Assembly: GCF_000152825.2 (NCBI RefSeq)
Contig: NC_014414.1
Span: 1,984,001-2,048,000, forward strand
Origin: Parvularcula bermudensis HTCC2503
GTDB lineage: Bacteria; Pseudomonadota; Alphaproteobacteria; Caulobacterales; Parvularculaceae
Reading direction: 5' to 3'
DNA length: 64,000 bases
The notes beneath the pieces are model-generated. The model searched no databases, was not told the origin of the DNA, and saw only the letters and a list, made by a program, of their open reading frames with translations. Shown piece by piece: positions 18,574 through 29,468 of the stretch (its first letter is position 1; every line of letters begins with the position of its first letter). Position numbers and translations under genes: made by a program.

Positions 18574-19887
18574 ATGCGTGGGCTCAGGTTGCTCCTGGTC
18601 GTGATGGCCATTGGGACTTTTTTGGGGGGGTGCAGCGAAAGCGGATCCCGCTTGCAGGACATGGTCGATCCGGGGACACCTCCTGATCCTGATCCTGATC
18701 CTGATCCTGATCCCGACCCAGGTCCTGAGCCTCAACCGATCGATGTTCTGTTCGCGCCGGTGGTCGAGGCCGCCGATGCCTCCGTCGTCGATAATTTGCT
18801 GATCATTATCGGGGACCGGGATGGCCGCCTCTTCGCCTATGAGAAAGGGGTTTTTCCTGAGGAGGAAGCGATTCTCACCGCATCGGCGGCGAAAATATTG
18901 TCCGGCGCCACCCTTTATCGGTTGGTTGAGGATGGGGTCCTCTCCCTCGACGATCAGCCGCAGGATTATCTTGATTTCTGGACTGACGACCCTGCGGACG
19001 TCCGCAGCCGGATCACCTTGCGGCACCTCCTTGGTTTCACTTCAGGGTTTGATGCGACCCCCGTCCTGTCCCCTGGATGCGTCAGCAATCCTTTTATCAC
19101 CTTGCAGGAGTGTGCGAAGCGCTATCACGACGAGGGGGTGGAAGCGGAACCCGGCGAGATTTTCTATTACGGGCCGGCCCATCTCCAGATCGCGGCGGCC
19201 ATGGCCGAGGTGGCGACAGGGCTCCCCTATACCGAAATCTTTGAAACCGTCACGGCTGCGCCACTGGGGATGACGGATACGGAATTTCAATCCCCCAGCC
19301 GCACCAATCCGCGGGCTGCGGGGGGCGCTGTCTCATCACCCAATGACTATGAGAAACTTCTCCGCGCTCTGCTGGCGGAGCAGTTCTTACCCGATCTTGA
19401 GGCGTTTGCCGTGGACAGGACCGCCGATGTGATCTTTGGCAGCCGCCCCCAGGTCACCGGGATTACGGGGACGGATTGGCACTATGCGACCGGCGTTTGG
19501 ATCGAATGCGATACGCCCCGCTTCAGCGACGCTTGTCTTGATCAGCCGACGATTTCGAGCCCCGGCGCCTTTGGATGGACGCCGTGGATCGATATGGCCA
19601 ATGACTATTACGCCATGGTGGCGATGCGAGAATTTGCCTTTCTCGATCAGGTGATCGCAGAGGAGGGGGTCCGCCTTGAACAGGAGCTGCAACCGTTGAT
19701 CGAAACGGCCCTGCGGAGTTTGAGGGCTCAAGGGGGGGCGGTCGCCTTCGCCCCCCGGCGACAGCTTGACCTGGACTTGTGTCGCGGGGGAGACACATGG
19801 CAGATCATGGCGCCCCGGCCAGACGGAAAGCGTGCATACGGTGATCCCCCAAGACAAGCTCAATGCGCTCAAGACGCGGTTCGCTGA
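18574..19887 (+). CDS. Serine-hydrolase lipoprotein, copy 2 (C-terminal extension into prfA)
   Basis: 437 residues, a tandem paralogue of the preceding gene along nearly all of the mature domain. It has lipobox GTFLGGC, a DPDPDP linker, and SxxK at Ser104-Lys107 ([10 protein letters not shown]). The four domain Cys are shared with copy 1. Where copy 1 ends (EELRARR), this one runs on for about 45 residues of unrelated, Arg-rich sequence and stops 47 bases inside prfA. That looks like loss of an ancestral stop. The ATG at 18574 has a G-rich site upstream and starts the signal peptide. Confidence 0.75.
   Translation: MRGLRLLLVVMAIGTFLGGCSESGSRLQDMVDPGTPPDPDPDPDPDPDPGPEPQPIDVLFAPVVEAADASVVDNLLIIIGDRDGRLFAYEKGVFPEEEAILTASAAKILSGATLYRLVEDGVLSLDDQPQDYLDFWTDDPADVRSRITLRHLLGFTSGFDATPVLSPGCVSNPFITLQECAKRYHDEGVEAEPGEIFYYGPAHLQIAAAMAEVATGLPYTEIFETVTAAPLGMTDTEFQSPSRTNPRAAGGAVSSPNDYEKLLRALLAEQFLPDLEAFAVDRTADVIFGSRPQVTGITGTDWHYATGVWIECDTPRFSDACLDQPTISSPGAFGWTPWIDMANDYYAMVAMREFAFLDQVIAEEGVRLEQELQPLIETALRSLRAQGGAVAFAPRRQLDLDLCRGGDTWQIMAPRPDGKRAYGDPPRQAQCAQDAVR
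18681..18712 (+). repeat. Hexanucleotide repeat coding for Asp-Pro linker
   Basis: About five units of CCTGAT in a row, encoding alternating Asp-Pro in the spacer after the lipid anchor of the second serine-hydrolase lipoprotein. Six-base units keep the frame, so copy-number change would alter linker length only. Confidence 0.8.
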
Positions 19888-20923
19888 GGTCGAGGCCAAG
19901 ATGGCCAAGGCGACGGAGGCCGATGAGATCGTCCGCTTGTCGAAGGAACATGCCGAGTTGAAGCCCGTGGCGGAAGCCGCTCTGCTGTTGACCGACGCCC
20001 GACAGGGTCTCCTCGATGCCGAGGGGCTGACCAAGAGCACCGACCCGGAAATGGCCGAGATGGCCAAGGAAGAAATCGCTTCCCTCACCGGCCAGATTGA
20101 GCGGCTGGAGGCGGACCTCCAGCTCATGCTCCTGCCCAAGGACAAGGCGGATCAGGCGCCGGTCATCCTGGAGGTGCGGGCGGGCACCGGCGGTGACGAG
20201 GCGGCCCTGTTCGCCGGCGATCTTTTCAGGATGTACCAACGCTATGCCGCGACACGGGGGTGGCGGGTCGAAATCCTCTCAGCCACCGAGAGCGGTGTCG
20301 GGGGCTACAAGGAAATTCAGGCGAATGTGTCGGGCGACAATGTTTTCGGACGGCTGAAGTTTGAAAGCGGCGTGCATCGGGTTCAGCGGGTGCCTGAGAC
20401 CGAAACCCAAGGACGTATTCACACGTCAGCGGCAACCGTTGCGGTTCTTCCCGAGCCTGAGGATATTGATATCGACATCCAGGAGAGCGATTTGCGGATC
20501 GATGTGTTCCGGGCCAGCGGGCCGGGGGGGCAGTCGGTGAACACGACCGATTCCGCTGTGCGTATTACGCATATTCCGACAGGGGTGGTCGTCAGCCAGC
20601 AGGACGAAAAATCACAGCACAAGAACCGCGCCAAGGCGATGAAGGTGCTCCGGGCACGGCTTTATGAGGCGGAGCGGAGCCGTGTCGCCGCCGAGCGAGC
20701 GGCGGAACGCAAGGGGCAAGTGGGGTCGGGGGATCGCTCCGAACGGATTAGAACCTATAATTTCCCCCAAGGGCGGGTGACGGACCATCGCATCAACCTG
20801 ACCCTTTATAAGCTCGACAAAGTGATTGCCGGTGAGGCGGTCGATGACTTGATCGATGCCCTTATTGTCGAGGATCAGGCTGAACGTCTGGCGGCGATGG
20901 AATCGGACGCCAGCACTAAGTAG
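19841..20923 (+). CDS. prfA: Peptide chain release factor 1
   Basis: 360 residues. RF1 ends translation at UAA and UAG. The anticodon-like PxT is Pro185-Glu186-Thr187 ([14 protein letters not shown]), which marks RF1 rather than RF2, and the catalytic GGQ is at 229-231 ([13 protein letters not shown]). The GTG at 19841 lies 10 bases after GGAAAG; the GTG at 19832 is too close. The first 47 bases overlap the end of the upstream lipoprotein gene in another frame. prmC, its usual partner, is one gene further on. Confidence 0.95.
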   Translation: MIPQDKLNALKTRFAEVEAKMAKATEADEIVRLSKEHAELKPVAEAALLLTDARQGLLDAEGLTKSTDPEMAEMAKEEIASLTGQIERLEADLQLMLLPKDKADQAPVILEVRAGTGGDEAALFAGDLFRMYQRYAATRGWRVEILSATESGVGGYKEIQANVSGDNVFGRLKFESGVHRVQRVPETETQGRIHTSAATVAVLPEPEDIDIDIQESDLRIDVFRASGPGGQSVNTTDSAVRITHIPTGVVVSQQDEKSQHKNRAKAMKVLRARLYEAERSRVAAERAAERKGQVGSGDRSERIRTYNFPQGRVTDHRINLTLYKLDKVIAGEAVDDLIDALIVEDQAERLAAMESDASTK

Positions 20924-20934
20924 CCTGCGCGACC

Positions 20935-21768
20935 TCAAAGGGCCGAGAAATCGTAGCGCAGGCCGATCTCGGCGATGACACCGCCATTTTCGATATCGAG
21001 TTGGCCATCGAACAGGGCCGCCTGATTCGCAAAGGTCGTCTCACTGATAGTCAACTCGATCTCAGAGGTGCCGCGATAGCCCAGTTCGGCGAAAATGTTC
21101 AGCTTGGGGAGGACCGCGTAGCTGGCCCCGGCCATGAATTGATAGGCGAATGCCGGCTCATCGTCATCGACGATCGTCAAGCCCGACGGGGCATAGGTGA
21201 GGTCGTTATAGGCGATGCCGACCCCGCCGCCAAAATAAGGGGTCAGCAGCGAAAAGGGGCTGTCAGCATCGATATAAAGGTTCGCCATCCAATAGGTCGT
21301 CTGGAGGCTACCGCGCGCGTCTCCTATGATATCGCCCACGCTCACACTGGTGGATGTGGTCGAATTGGGGAGGAGAGCGGCGGCATCAATCTCGCTCGCC
21401 GGGACGCCAGCTAGGCGAAAGCCGTCATGAACATCGACATCATACTCGACGGAGGCCGCCTCGAGCTCCACACGAATATTGTAGCGCGAGAGGCCCAGAA
21501 CCCCGCTATAGGTCGCACTATCGTGGAACTCGGTCTCCCACGATAGGGGTGTGCCGTCCGGCAACGTGGTGCCATCAAGGGGAGACTGAGAGTTGGTGAT
21601 CAGGAAATCTTCGGTCAATCGGCCTTCATTGGAGGAATTGCCGAGGAAGCTGCCGCCGATGGATCCACCGATATAGAGTGTTGTTTCCCGGGCGATGCCG
21701 GTATGCGACCCGATCATCGCGAGGCAGCCGGCCCCTCCCAAAAGGGCGCTCGTTAGACGCAACTTCAT
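20935..21768 (-). CDS. Outer-membrane beta-barrel protein
   Basis: 277 residues. A signal peptide (MKLRLTSALLGGAGCLAMIG) precedes a barrel-like body of alternating strands. LYIGGSIGGSFLGNS begins it, PYFGGGVGIAYNDL and YQFMAGASYAVLPKLNIFAE follow, and it closes with GLRYDFSAL, a typical C-terminal strand. This fits small opacity/OmpA-like barrels. No ligand can be assigned. GGGAGGGAG supports the ATG at 21768. It is inverted between prfA and prmC. Confidence 0.8.
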   Translation of the reverse strand: MKLRLTSALLGGAGCLAMIGSHTGIARETTLYIGGSIGGSFLGNSSNEGRLTEDFLITNSQSPLDGTTLPDGTPLSWETEFHDSATYSGVLGLSRYNIRVELEAASVEYDVDVHDGFRLAGVPASEIDAAALLPNSTTSTSVSVGDIIGDARGSLQTTYWMANLYIDADSPFSLLTPYFGGGVGIAYNDLTYAPSGLTIVDDDEPAFAYQFMAGASYAVLPKLNIFAELGYRGTSEIELTISETTFANQAALFDGQLDIENGGVIAEIGLRYDFSAL

Positions 21769-21771
21769 GGA

Positions 21772-22728
21772 GTGCTCTCCCTCCCATCGACCCTCAAGCC
21801 TATTGGAAAGCCATTGTCCCCCAGAACACAAGTCTCCTCATCAGCATATCAGGATCTCCTGTCGATCCTTGGGCGCGTTGGCGTGGCGGAGGGGGCGCCG
21901 TGCCGTGTCGCCCCACTTCGGGCAGCGGCGAGACAGCTCCTGGCGGGCTACCCGACCGCGGCGCTCGATGCGCGGGTGCTGTTGGGCCATGTTCTAGGAT
22001 GCGGTCCGGCGGCGCTGATTGCCGCCGATCAGGAGGAGGTGGGCTTGGAGCCTCTCACGGCCTTTGCCGCTCTTCTCGATCGCCGCCGACGGGGGGAGCC
22101 TGTGGCCTATTTGACGGGGGAGCAGGAATTCTTTGGCCGCGACTTTCACGTGACCCCGGCGGTCCTGATCCCGCGGCCGGAAACGGAGTTGTTGGTGGAG
22201 GCGGCCCTTCGCCCCCTGCCCCATGGGGGACGGCTCCTCGATCTTGGGACCGGCAGCGGCTGTATCGCGGTGACGATCCTGGCCGAGCGCCCCGATAGTC
22301 GGGGGGAGGCGATTGACCTGTCAGCCGAGGCCCTGGCCGTCGCCCGGATCAATGCTCGCCGCCATGGGGTCGAGGGAAGGCTGGGCTTGGCGCCGGTCCC
22401 CTTTGAGGCAGCGCCCTCAGGGCCGTTCGATCTCATTCTCTCCAATCCGCCCTATATCCCTGACGACCAGTCTCTCCCGACGAGCGTTGAGAGCTATGAG
22501 CCGCGGCAAGCGCTAAGGGCGGGGGCGGACGGTCTTGACGCCTATAGGGTTCTGGGCCCCGTCATCGCCCAGCGTCTGGCGCCCCAAGGCACGGCCCTCC
22601 TCGAAATTGGGGCCGATCAAGCCGCCGCCGTGACGGCCCTGTTGAGGCGGTCCTTCCCCGTCCATCAGGTCAGCGTCAAACGCGATCTTGCGGGCCTTGA
22701 CCGTATGGTGACGATCACTCCCCTTTAA
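21772..22728 (+). CDS. prmC: Release factor glutamine N5-methyltransferase
   Basis: Up to 318 residues. It methylates the GGQ glutamine of RF1 and RF2. The SAM-binding LLDLGTGSGCIAVTIL and the active NPPY (residues 225-228) are intact, followed by YEPRQALRAGADGLDAYR. The true start is uncertain. The GTG at 21772 is only 3 bases from the divergent outer-membrane gene start, and the GTG at 21883 is an alternative that still precedes the conserved N-domain (AARQLLAG). It needs its own promoter because the gene between it and prfA is inverted. Confidence 0.92.
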   Translation: MLSLPSTLKPIGKPLSPRTQVSSSAYQDLLSILGRVGVAEGAPCRVAPLRAAARQLLAGYPTAALDARVLLGHVLGCGPAALIAADQEEVGLEPLTAFAALLDRRRRGEPVAYLTGEQEFFGRDFHVTPAVLIPRPETELLVEAALRPLPHGGRLLDLGTGSGCIAVTILAERPDSRGEAIDLSAEALAVARINARRHGVEGRLGLAPVPFEAAPSGPFDLILSNPPYIPDDQSLPTSVESYEPRQALRAGADGLDAYRVLGPVIAQRLAPQGTALLEIGADQAAAVTALLRRSFPVHQVSVKRDLAGLDRMVTITPL

Positions 22729-22777
22729 GCACGCCCTGTCCGATGCCCCTCCGGCCGGGGGAGCGGCGACAGGTCGG

Positions 22778-23419
22778 TCACAGGGAGGTCTCGGTGCCCT
22801 CCGTGAGATGGAACACCCGATCCTGCGGGGAGGGGAGGTGCCCCACCCGCGACTGATCGAGGCCGATGCAGTACCCCCTCAAGATCCGCCCCGACGCGCC
22901 ATGGCCAACGATCACCGTCGGACGTCGGAGATCCTCGAGAAAATGTCGGATTCGGACTGCTGCATCCTTATAGGCCTCGCCGCCGGGGACGGCGAACGCC
23001 CATTTATCGGCCTGCCGCTTTTTCCATATCCCGGGGGAGTGCGCCTCGATGTCGGCGACCGTTTGGCCGTTCCAATCGCCCAAATCGACTTCCAGCAATC
23101 GCGCATCGAGGGTGTAGCCTGAGGCCGGCAATCCGAGGGCGTTCCGAATAATTTCCATGGTTTGCCGTGCCCTGGACAGCGGGCTGGCCGCAAAATCATA
23201 CGCTGCTGCGGCGGGGCCGAGCTGGGCGGCGAGGGTCTGGCCGTTGCGGCCCGCCTGCGCCTTGCCGGTGTCATTGAGAGGAATGTCAGAATGCCCCTGA
23301 AAGCGGCCTTCTTTGTTCCAATCGGTTTGGCCGTGCCGGATGAAATAGAGAGGGAAGGGGAGCACGACCGGTCCGCCGGGCAGGGGACGGGCGCAATTGT
23401 CCACGGCGTTCGGTCCCAT
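22778..23419 (-). CDS. Histidine phosphatase (phosphoglycerate-mutase-like) family protein
   Basis: 213 residues from the chosen start. The catalytic [17 protein letters not shown], the acidic [11 protein letters not shown] and [10 protein letters not shown] give the full active-site set of the GpmB/CobC-like branch. The substrate is unknown (a phosphosugar or similar). The ATG at 23419 has GAGAGGGGG 6 bases upstream; the ATG at 23440 and a GTG at 23365 are alternatives. It is divergent from sucD, where sucC would normally be. Confidence 0.8.
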   Translation of the reverse strand: MGPNAVDNCARPLPGGPVVLPFPLYFIRHGQTDWNKEGRFQGHSDIPLNDTGKAQAGRNGQTLAAQLGPAAAAYDFAASPLSRARQTMEIIRNALGLPASGYTLDARLLEVDLGDWNGQTVADIEAHSPGIWKKRQADKWAFAVPGGEAYKDAAVRIRHFLEDLRRPTVIVGHGASGRILRGYCIGLDQSRVGHLPSPQDRVFHLTEGTETSL

Positions 23420-23591
23420 CGTCCGCCCCCTCTCAGCCATGCTTGATTACCTTTCGAAGTCTCGGGCGATTCCAAAAAAATCGCCATTGCGATCGATCCG
23501 CTGTCATTACGACCATCAGCGCGCTTGTCCCGAGGAGAGGGCACGTCTAACGCTGCCCTGTCTACGCCCGCTTGTGCCGAAAGGAGTGCCG

Positions 23592-24491
23592 ATGTCCATT
23601 CTCGTCGACAAGAATACCAAGGTGATCTGCCAAGGCCTGACCGGTAAGACCGGTACATTCCATACGGAGCATGCCATTGCCTATGGGACCAAGATGGTGG
23701 GCGGGGTGACCCCCGGAAAGGGCGGCCAAACGTGGGAAGCCGGCGAGGTGGCCAGTGGCGCGACCTTACCGGTGTTCGATACGGTTCAGGCGGCCAAGGA
23801 AGAAACCGGCGCCGATGCCTCCGTGATCTATGTGCCGCCGAAATTCGCCGCCGCCTCGATCATCGAAGCGATCGAAGCGGAGATTCCCCTCGTCATCACC
23901 ATCACCGAAGGCATTCCGGTCCTCGACATGGTCAAGGTGAAAGCCAAGCTCGAAGGGTCCAAGACGCGGCTTGTCGGCCCCAATTGCCCAGGGGTCATCA
24001 CACCGGATGAATGCAAGATCGGGATTATGCCGGGCCACATCCACCGGCGCGGATCGGTGGGGATCGTTTCGCGCTCCGGCACTCTCACCTATGAGGCGGT
24101 GCATCAAACGACCCAGGTCGGCCTAGGGCAATCAACCTGCGTCGGGATTGGCGGGGATCCGGTCAAGGGCATGGATTTTATCGACGTGCTCGAGCTTTTC
24201 CTTGCCGATGACGAGACTCAGCAGATCATCATGATCGGTGAAATCGGCGGTTCGGCGGAGACCGAGGCGGCGGCGTTTCTCGCCGAGAGCAAGGTCAAAA
24301 AACCCACCGTTGGCTTCATCGCCGGGGTCACCGCGCCGCCGGGACGGCGCATGGGGCATGCGGGGGCCATCGTTTCGGGGGGCGCCGATACCGCCGAGGC
24401 GAAGATCGAGGCCATGAAGGCGGCCGGGATTTCGGTGTCACCTTCCCCCGCCGGTCTGGGGGCGACCATGAAAGAATTGCTGGCAGGCTAA
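23592..24491 (+). CDS. sucD: Succinyl-CoA ligase, alpha subunit
   Basis: 299 residues. It makes succinate and ATP/GTP from succinyl-CoA in the TCA cycle together with SucC. CoA-binding sequence ([19 protein letters not shown]), NCPGVITP, and the phosphorylated His in [10 protein letters not shown] are present. AAGGAG precedes the ATG. The beta subunit gene is not adjacent, which is unusual, while sucAB follows in the usual order. Confidence 0.96.
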   Translation: MSILVDKNTKVICQGLTGKTGTFHTEHAIAYGTKMVGGVTPGKGGQTWEAGEVASGATLPVFDTVQAAKEETGADASVIYVPPKFAAASIIEAIEAEIPLVITITEGIPVLDMVKVKAKLEGSKTRLVGPNCPGVITPDECKIGIMPGHIHRRGSVGIVSRSGTLTYEAVHQTTQVGLGQSTCVGIGGDPVKGMDFIDVLELFLADDETQQIIMIGEIGGSAETEAAAFLAESKVKKPTVGFIAGVTAPPGRRMGHAGAIVSGGADTAEAKIEAMKAAGISVSPSPAGLGATMKELLAG

Positions 24492-24514
24492 GCTCTGGCC
24501 CCGGCACCCAAATG

Positions 24515-24541
24515 TTCCCGATTGATGGGCTCAATCGGGAA
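24515..24541. repeat. 11-base hairpin between sucD and sucA
   Basis: TTCCCGATTGA and its exact reverse complement flank a 5-base loop. No U-tract follows. It may partly end or stabilise the sucD transcript ahead of a separate sucA promoter. Confidence 0.55.
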
Positions 24542-24546
24542 GTATG

Positions 24547-24574
24547 TTGCGCCTTTATCGAGGCGACCTAAATA
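24547..24574 (+). promoter_or_regulatory. Possible housekeeping promoter of sucA
   Basis: TTGCGC, 16 bases, TAAATA, located about 85 bases before the sucA start and just after the hairpin. The boxes are near the sigma-70 consensus, but AT-rich matches are easily found by chance. Confidence 0.35.
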
Positions 24575-24658
24575 TGTGGCGTATGCACTAGACATTAATG
24601 ACCTCGCCTGAAGGGGGATCGCGGCGACGGTCGCCAAAGGCGAAGGAGTGTGAGCTCT

Positions 24659-27631
24659 ATGGCTCATGACGGATCACAGGGCGGAAACTTTCAGGCGCGC
24701 AAGGGATTGCACGCCACAAGCTTTCTGAGCGGCGGCAACGCAGCATATCTCAATCAGCAATACGAACAGTACACGAAGAATCCGCACTCGGTCGAACCGG
24801 CGATTCGCGCATTTTTCGAGGGATTGGAAGACAGCGTGAACCCGCATGACGCTCCCAGCGGCCCGAGCTGGGCGCGTAAGGACTGGCCGCCGACGCCCTC
24901 CGACGAAACGACCGCCGCCCTTGGCGGCGATTGGGGCGCCGTCGAAGGCGCCTTTGAGAAAAAGATTGCGGACCGACAACCCAATCTTGCGCCGAATGAT
25001 GTCATGTCGGCGGTACGTGATTCGATCAGGGCGCTGATGCTGATCCGTGCCTATCGTATTCGGGGACATTTGATCGCTGATCTCGACCCCCTGAAGATCG
25101 AGGAAAAACCGGTTCACCCCGAGCTTACCCCCGAACATTATGGGTTTGCCGAAGAGGATTTTGACCGCGAGATCTTCATCGACAATGTCTTGGGCCTTGA
25201 GACCGCTAATTTGCGGACGATTTTGTCGATCCTTCAGCGAACCTATTGCGGTACCTTTGCCGTCGAGTTCATGCACATCACCTCCCCCGTGCAGAAGGAT
25301 TGGATCCAGCGCCGCATCGAGGGCATGGATAAGGAGATCAAGTTCACCGAGGATGGCAAAAAGGCGATTTTGCTGAAATTGATCGAGGCGGATGGCTTCG
25401 AGAACTTCCTCCAAACCAAATATACCGGCACGAAACGGTTTGGGCTCGACGGGGGCGAATCGATGGTTCCGGCCCTTGAGCAAATCATCAAGCGCGGCGG
25501 GGCCCTTGGGGTTGAGGAAATCGGGATCGGCATGCCCCACCGCGGGCGGCTGAACGTTTTGGCGGCGGTGATGGGGAAGGCCTATCATCAGATCTTCCAC
25601 GAATTTCAGGGCGGGGCGGCAATCCCCTCTGATGTCGGCGGCTCGGGCGATGTGAAGTATCACTTGGGCGCCTCCTCCGACCGCTCCTTCGACGACAACA
25701 ATGTGCACTTGTCTCTGACCGCCAACCCGTCTCACCTTGAGGCGGTGGATCCGGTGGTGCTCGGCAAGAGCCGGGCAAAGCAGGATATGGGCCCCTCCGA
25801 ACGGGTCTCGGTCTTTCGGACCCAGGTCCTCCCGCTTCTCCTCCATGGGGATGCGGCCTTTGCCGGTCAGGGCGTCGTGGCTGAGTGTTTCGGCTTCACC
25901 GGTCTGCGAGGGTATCGGACCGGCGGGACGATGCACTTTATCGTCAACAATCAGATCGGGTTCACGACCGCCCCCCGATTCGCACGCAGTTCACCCTATC
26001 CGTCCGATGTGGCGAAAATGGTGGAGGCACCGATCTTCCACGTCAATGGCGACGATCCGGAGGCGGTGGTTTTTGCGGCGAAGGTGGCCACGGAATTCAG
26101 GATGGAGTTCGGCCACGACGTTGTGATCGATATGTGGTGTTATCGTCGGTATGGGCACAATGAGGGCGATGAACCGTCCTTCACCCAGCCGCTGATGTAT
26201 CAAAAGATTAAAGATCATCCGACCACGCGGGAGATCTATACCCAGCGCCTCGTCGAAGAAGGGCTTATCACCCAGGAATGGGCCGAAGCGGAAATGCAGA
26301 AATTCCGCGTCTTTCTTGACGAAGAGTTTGAAGCGGCTGGTGAATACGAGCCGAAAAAAGCGGACTGGCTGGACGGCAAATGGTCTGGCTTTTCCACTCC
26401 TCAGGATGAGGATCGTCGCGGCGATACCGCCGTCGATATCGATCGCCTGAAGATGATCGGGAACAAGCTGGTGGAGGTGCCGAAACACATTACGGCGCAC
26501 AAGACCCTGCTGCGGATCCTGAAGGCCAAGAAGGCGATGTTCGACGATGGGAAGGGGTTTGACTGGGCCACGGCGGAGGCTTTGGCTTTCGGTTCGCTTC
26601 TCCTCGAAGGGTACCGGGTGCGGCTGTCGGGGCAGGACTCCGTACGCGGTACGTTCAGCCAGCGCCACGCGCAATTCGTCGATCAAAAGACCGAAAAGCG
26701 CTATACGCCCCTTCGCCATCTATCTGAGGACCAGGCCCAGTTCGAAGTCATCGATTCACACCTGTCAGAATTTGCGGTGATGGGGTTCGAATATGGCTAT
26801 TCCCTTGCGGATCCCACCACGCTGGTTTTGTGGGAGGCGCAGTTCGGTGACTTCGCCAATGGCGCCCAGGTGATCTTCGATCAATTCATCTCTTCGGCCG
26901 AACGCAAATGGCTGCGGATGTCCGGCCTGACATTGCTTCTCCCCCATGGATATGAAGGGCAGGGGCCCGAACACTCCTCCGCCCGGTTGGAGCGATATCT
27001 CCAGGCATGTGCGCAAGATAATATCCAGGTGGCGAATTGTACGACGCCGGCCAATTATTTCCATATCCTCCGTCGTCAGATGAAGCGGGAATTTAGGAAG
27101 CCTCTCGTTTTGATGACTCCGAAATCATTGCTTCGCCACAAGCGGGCCACATCGACCCTGGAGGAGATGGGTCCTGGCTCCTCCTTCCACAGAGTGTTGT
27201 GGGACGACGCGGAATCGTCGGTTGGCTCGACGATCGAGCTGGTGCCCGACAATGTTATCAAGCGGGTCGTGATGTGTACGGGCAAGGTTTATTACGACCT
27301 GCTCGAAGAACGCGAAAAACGCGGCATCAGCGATGTTTATCTGATGCGGGTTGAGCAACTCTATCCGTTCCCGCGGACCTCTATCATGCGGGAATTGCGC
27401 CGTTTCGATAAGGCCGAGATGATCTGGTGCCAGGAGGAGCCCCGCAATATGGGTGCCTGGACCTTTATCGAGCCCAATCTCGAATGGGCACTCAAACAGA
27501 TTGACGCAGAATATCAGCGGCCACGCTATGTCGGCCGACCGGCCGCGGCGGCGACCGCCACCGGCCATACCGCCCAACACAAAGCCGAGCTCGAGGCCTT
27601 TCTCGACGAAGCGCTGACGACGGAGAAGTAA
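24659..27631 (+). CDS. sucA: 2-oxoglutarate dehydrogenase E1 component
   Basis: 990 residues, normal length. A thiamine-diphosphate enzyme decarboxylating 2-oxoglutarate in the TCA cycle complex. Seen: N-terminal [61 protein letters not shown], the ThDP-metal region GDDPEAV, and YGHNEGDEP. The ATG at 24659 lies 10 bases after GAAGGAG; the GTG at 24650 is too close. sucB follows after 7 bases. Confidence 0.97.
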   Translation: MAHDGSQGGNFQARKGLHATSFLSGGNAAYLNQQYEQYTKNPHSVEPAIRAFFEGLEDSVNPHDAPSGPSWARKDWPPTPSDETTAALGGDWGAVEGAFEKKIADRQPNLAPNDVMSAVRDSIRALMLIRAYRIRGHLIADLDPLKIEEKPVHPELTPEHYGFAEEDFDREIFIDNVLGLETANLRTILSILQRTYCGTFAVEFMHITSPVQKDWIQRRIEGMDKEIKFTEDGKKAILLKLIEADGFENFLQTKYTGTKRFGLDGGESMVPALEQIIKRGGALGVEEIGIGMPHRGRLNVLAAVMGKAYHQIFHEFQGGAAIPSDVGGSGDVKYHLGASSDRSFDDNNVHLSLTANPSHLEAVDPVVLGKSRAKQDMGPSERVSVFRTQVLPLLLHGDAAFAGQGVVAECFGFTGLRGYRTGGTMHFIVNNQIGFTTAPRFARSSPYPSDVAKMVEAPIFHVNGDDPEAVVFAAKVATEFRMEFGHDVVIDMWCYRRYGHNEGDEPSFTQPLMYQKIKDHPTTREIYTQRLVEEGLITQEWAEAEMQKFRVFLDEEFEAAGEYEPKKADWLDGKWSGFSTPQDEDRRGDTAVDIDRLKMIGNKLVEVPKHITAHKTLLRILKAKKAMFDDGKGFDWATAEALAFGSLLLEGYRVRLSGQDSVRGTFSQRHAQFVDQKTEKRYTPLRHLSEDQAQFEVIDSHLSEFAVMGFEYGYSLADPTTLVLWEAQFGDFANGAQVIFDQFISSAERKWLRMSGLTLLLPHGYEGQGPEHSSARLERYLQACAQDNIQVANCTTPANYFHILRRQMKREFRKPLVLMTPKSLLRHKRATSTLEEMGPGSSFHRVLWDDAESSVGSTIELVPDNVIKRVVMCTGKVYYDLLEEREKRGISDVYLMRVEQLYPFPRTSIMRELRRFDKAEMIWCQEEPRNMGAWTFIEPNLEWALKQIDAEYQRPRYVGRPAAAATATGHTAQHKAELEAFLDEALTTEK

Positions 27632-27638
27632 GAGCGAC

Positions 27639-29177
27639 ATGACAGAGATCCGGGTACCGACTTTAGGTGAAAGCGTCACGGAAGCGACCGTCGGCGAATG
27701 GCTTGTGAAAGAGGGCGACAGGGTGTCGGTCGACGACCCCCTGGTGGAGCTCGAAACGGACAAAGTGTCGGTCAGCGTCCCGGCCCCCATGGCGGGGGTC
27801 ATCACCTCGATCACGGCCAAAGAAGGCGACACGGTCGAACTCGATGCGCTGCTCGGCGAAATAGGTGAGGCGAATGGCACAAAGGCGTCCTCCTCCGCCT
27901 CTTCGTCCAATGGCAGCGAGGCCGCCGCCTCGAGCGCGCCGACAAATAAGGATGAGGGTGGCGAGCCGATTGAGGTTCTTGCCCCCTCTTCAGGGGAGAG
28001 CGTGACCGAGGCCGATGTCGGCGAATGGCTCGTCAAGATTGGCGACCAGGTGGCGGTGGATGAGACCCTGGTCAGTCTTGAGACCGATAAGGCCGCGGTC
28101 GATGTGTCGGCGCCATCGGCGGGCACCATCACCGAGATCCGGCAGAAAGAGGGGGAGACAGTGACCCCCGGGACAGTCCTTGCCATCATCACCCAAGGTG
28201 GCGGAGCGGTGCCGGAGACCAAGTCACCCGAAAAGGCCAGCTCGGCGAAGCCCGACCCGGCGGCGGCCAAATCGGCGTCGACCACGGACAGAGCCGCACT
28301 TTCCCCTGCCCCTCGCCGCATGATCCAGGAAAATGGCCTCGACCCCGCCTCTATTGCTGGGAGCGGCAAGGATGGTCGGATCACCAAGGGCGATGTCGTC
28401 AGCTATCTGAAGGATCAAGAGGCGAAGCCGACGCCTACACCGTCCACCCCAAGTCCTTCCGCACCGCGCGATCTCGGTGAGCGGGAGGAACGGGTCAAAA
28501 TGTCCCGTCTGCGTCAGACGATCGCCCGTCGACTGAAAGAAAGTCAAAACACAGCGGCCATGCTGACGACCTTCAACGATGTCGATATGTCGGCGGTCAT
28601 GGAGGTTAGGTCTCAGTACAAAGATCTCTTTGAGAAGAAGCATGGGGTAAAGCTCGGCTTCATGTCGTTCTTTGTGAAAGCCTGTGTGCATGCCTTGCGG
28701 GAAATTCCCGATGTCAATGCGGAGATCGACGGCACGGATATCATTTACAAAGACCATTACGATATCGGCATCGCCGTCGGGACGGAGAAGGGGCTTGTCG
28801 TGCCGGTCCTACGGGACGCTGAGCAAAAATCCCTCGCCGAGATCGAAAAGGGGATCACGGATTTCGGTCGCCGCGCCCGCGACGGTCAATTGTCGCTTGA
28901 GGAGATGCAGGGCGGCACCTTCACGATCACCAATGGCGGGGTATATGGCTCTTTGATGTCGACGCCGATCCTCAACATGCCGCAATCGGGGATCCTTGGG
29001 ATGCACCGTATCGAAAAGCGGCCGATCGTTGTGGGGAACGAGATCGTTGTCAGACCGATGATGTATCTGGCTCTCAGCTACGATCACCGTATCGTTGATG
29101 GAAAGGGCGCCGTGACCTTCCTGGTGCGGGTGAAAGAGAATCTGGAAGATCCCCAGCGGCTTCTCCTCGATCTGTGA
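27639..29177 (+). CDS. sucB: 2-oxoglutarate dehydrogenase E2 (dihydrolipoamide succinyltransferase), two lipoyl domains
   Basis: 512 residues, longer than the usual ~400. Two lipoyl domains are visible, with lysines Lys42 (ETDKVSV) and Lys151 (ETDKAAV), separated by Ser/Ala-rich linkers. An E1/E3-binding domain ([20 protein letters not shown]) and the catalytic domain ([20 protein letters not shown]) complete it. It transfers succinyl to CoA. The second lipoyl domain resembles the first (GESVTEA, VGEWLVK), implying internal duplication. lpd is not adjacent. Confidence 0.96.
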   Translation: MTEIRVPTLGESVTEATVGEWLVKEGDRVSVDDPLVELETDKVSVSVPAPMAGVITSITAKEGDTVELDALLGEIGEANGTKASSSASSSNGSEAAASSAPTNKDEGGEPIEVLAPSSGESVTEADVGEWLVKIGDQVAVDETLVSLETDKAAVDVSAPSAGTITEIRQKEGETVTPGTVLAIITQGGGAVPETKSPEKASSAKPDPAAAKSASTTDRAALSPAPRRMIQENGLDPASIAGSGKDGRITKGDVVSYLKDQEAKPTPTPSTPSPSAPRDLGEREERVKMSRLRQTIARRLKESQNTAAMLTTFNDVDMSAVMEVRSQYKDLFEKKHGVKLGFMSFFVKACVHALREIPDVNAEIDGTDIIYKDHYDIGIAVGTEKGLVVPVLRDAEQKSLAEIEKGITDFGRRARDGQLSLEEMQGGTFTITNGGVYGSLMSTPILNMPQSGILGMHRIEKRPIVVGNEIVVRPMMYLALSYDHRIVDGKGAVTFLVRVKENLEDPQRLLLDL

Positions 29178-29220
29178 GGAGGGGCGGGCGGTCTTAACCC
29201 GGGCCAGCGGGGCACTCTTG

Positions 29221-29282
29221 GCGGCCTCTCGGCCGCGCGGGGTTGGCGGCGTGGCGCGTAAGCGCCGGGGTCACTGACCCCG
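29221..29282. other. Three consecutive small hairpins in the sucB-guaA gap
   Basis: Stems are GCGGCC/GGCCGC (29221-29236, loop TCTC), GGCGC/GCGCC (29253-29266, GTAA loop of GNRA type) and CGGGGTCA/TGACCCCG (29266-29282, one-base centre). No long T-run follows, so this may be a 3' end structure of the suc mRNA or part of a guaA leader. The 291-base gap holds no gene I can support. Confidence 0.4.
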
Positions 29283-29468
29283 GGCGGCCAAGTATTGGTT
29301 CGCGAAGGGGCCCCCTATGGCGGTTTTGCTGGTCCCCAGTGAGGGGGCATCGCCAATGAGGAAGCGTGTCAGACAACCAGAAGGGGGGGCTTGCGCGCGC
29401 CCCCTGGCGAAGGGGCCCTCGTCATATCCAGGGTTTGCCCTCGGGCGTGGAGCCTCTTACATCGCGCT

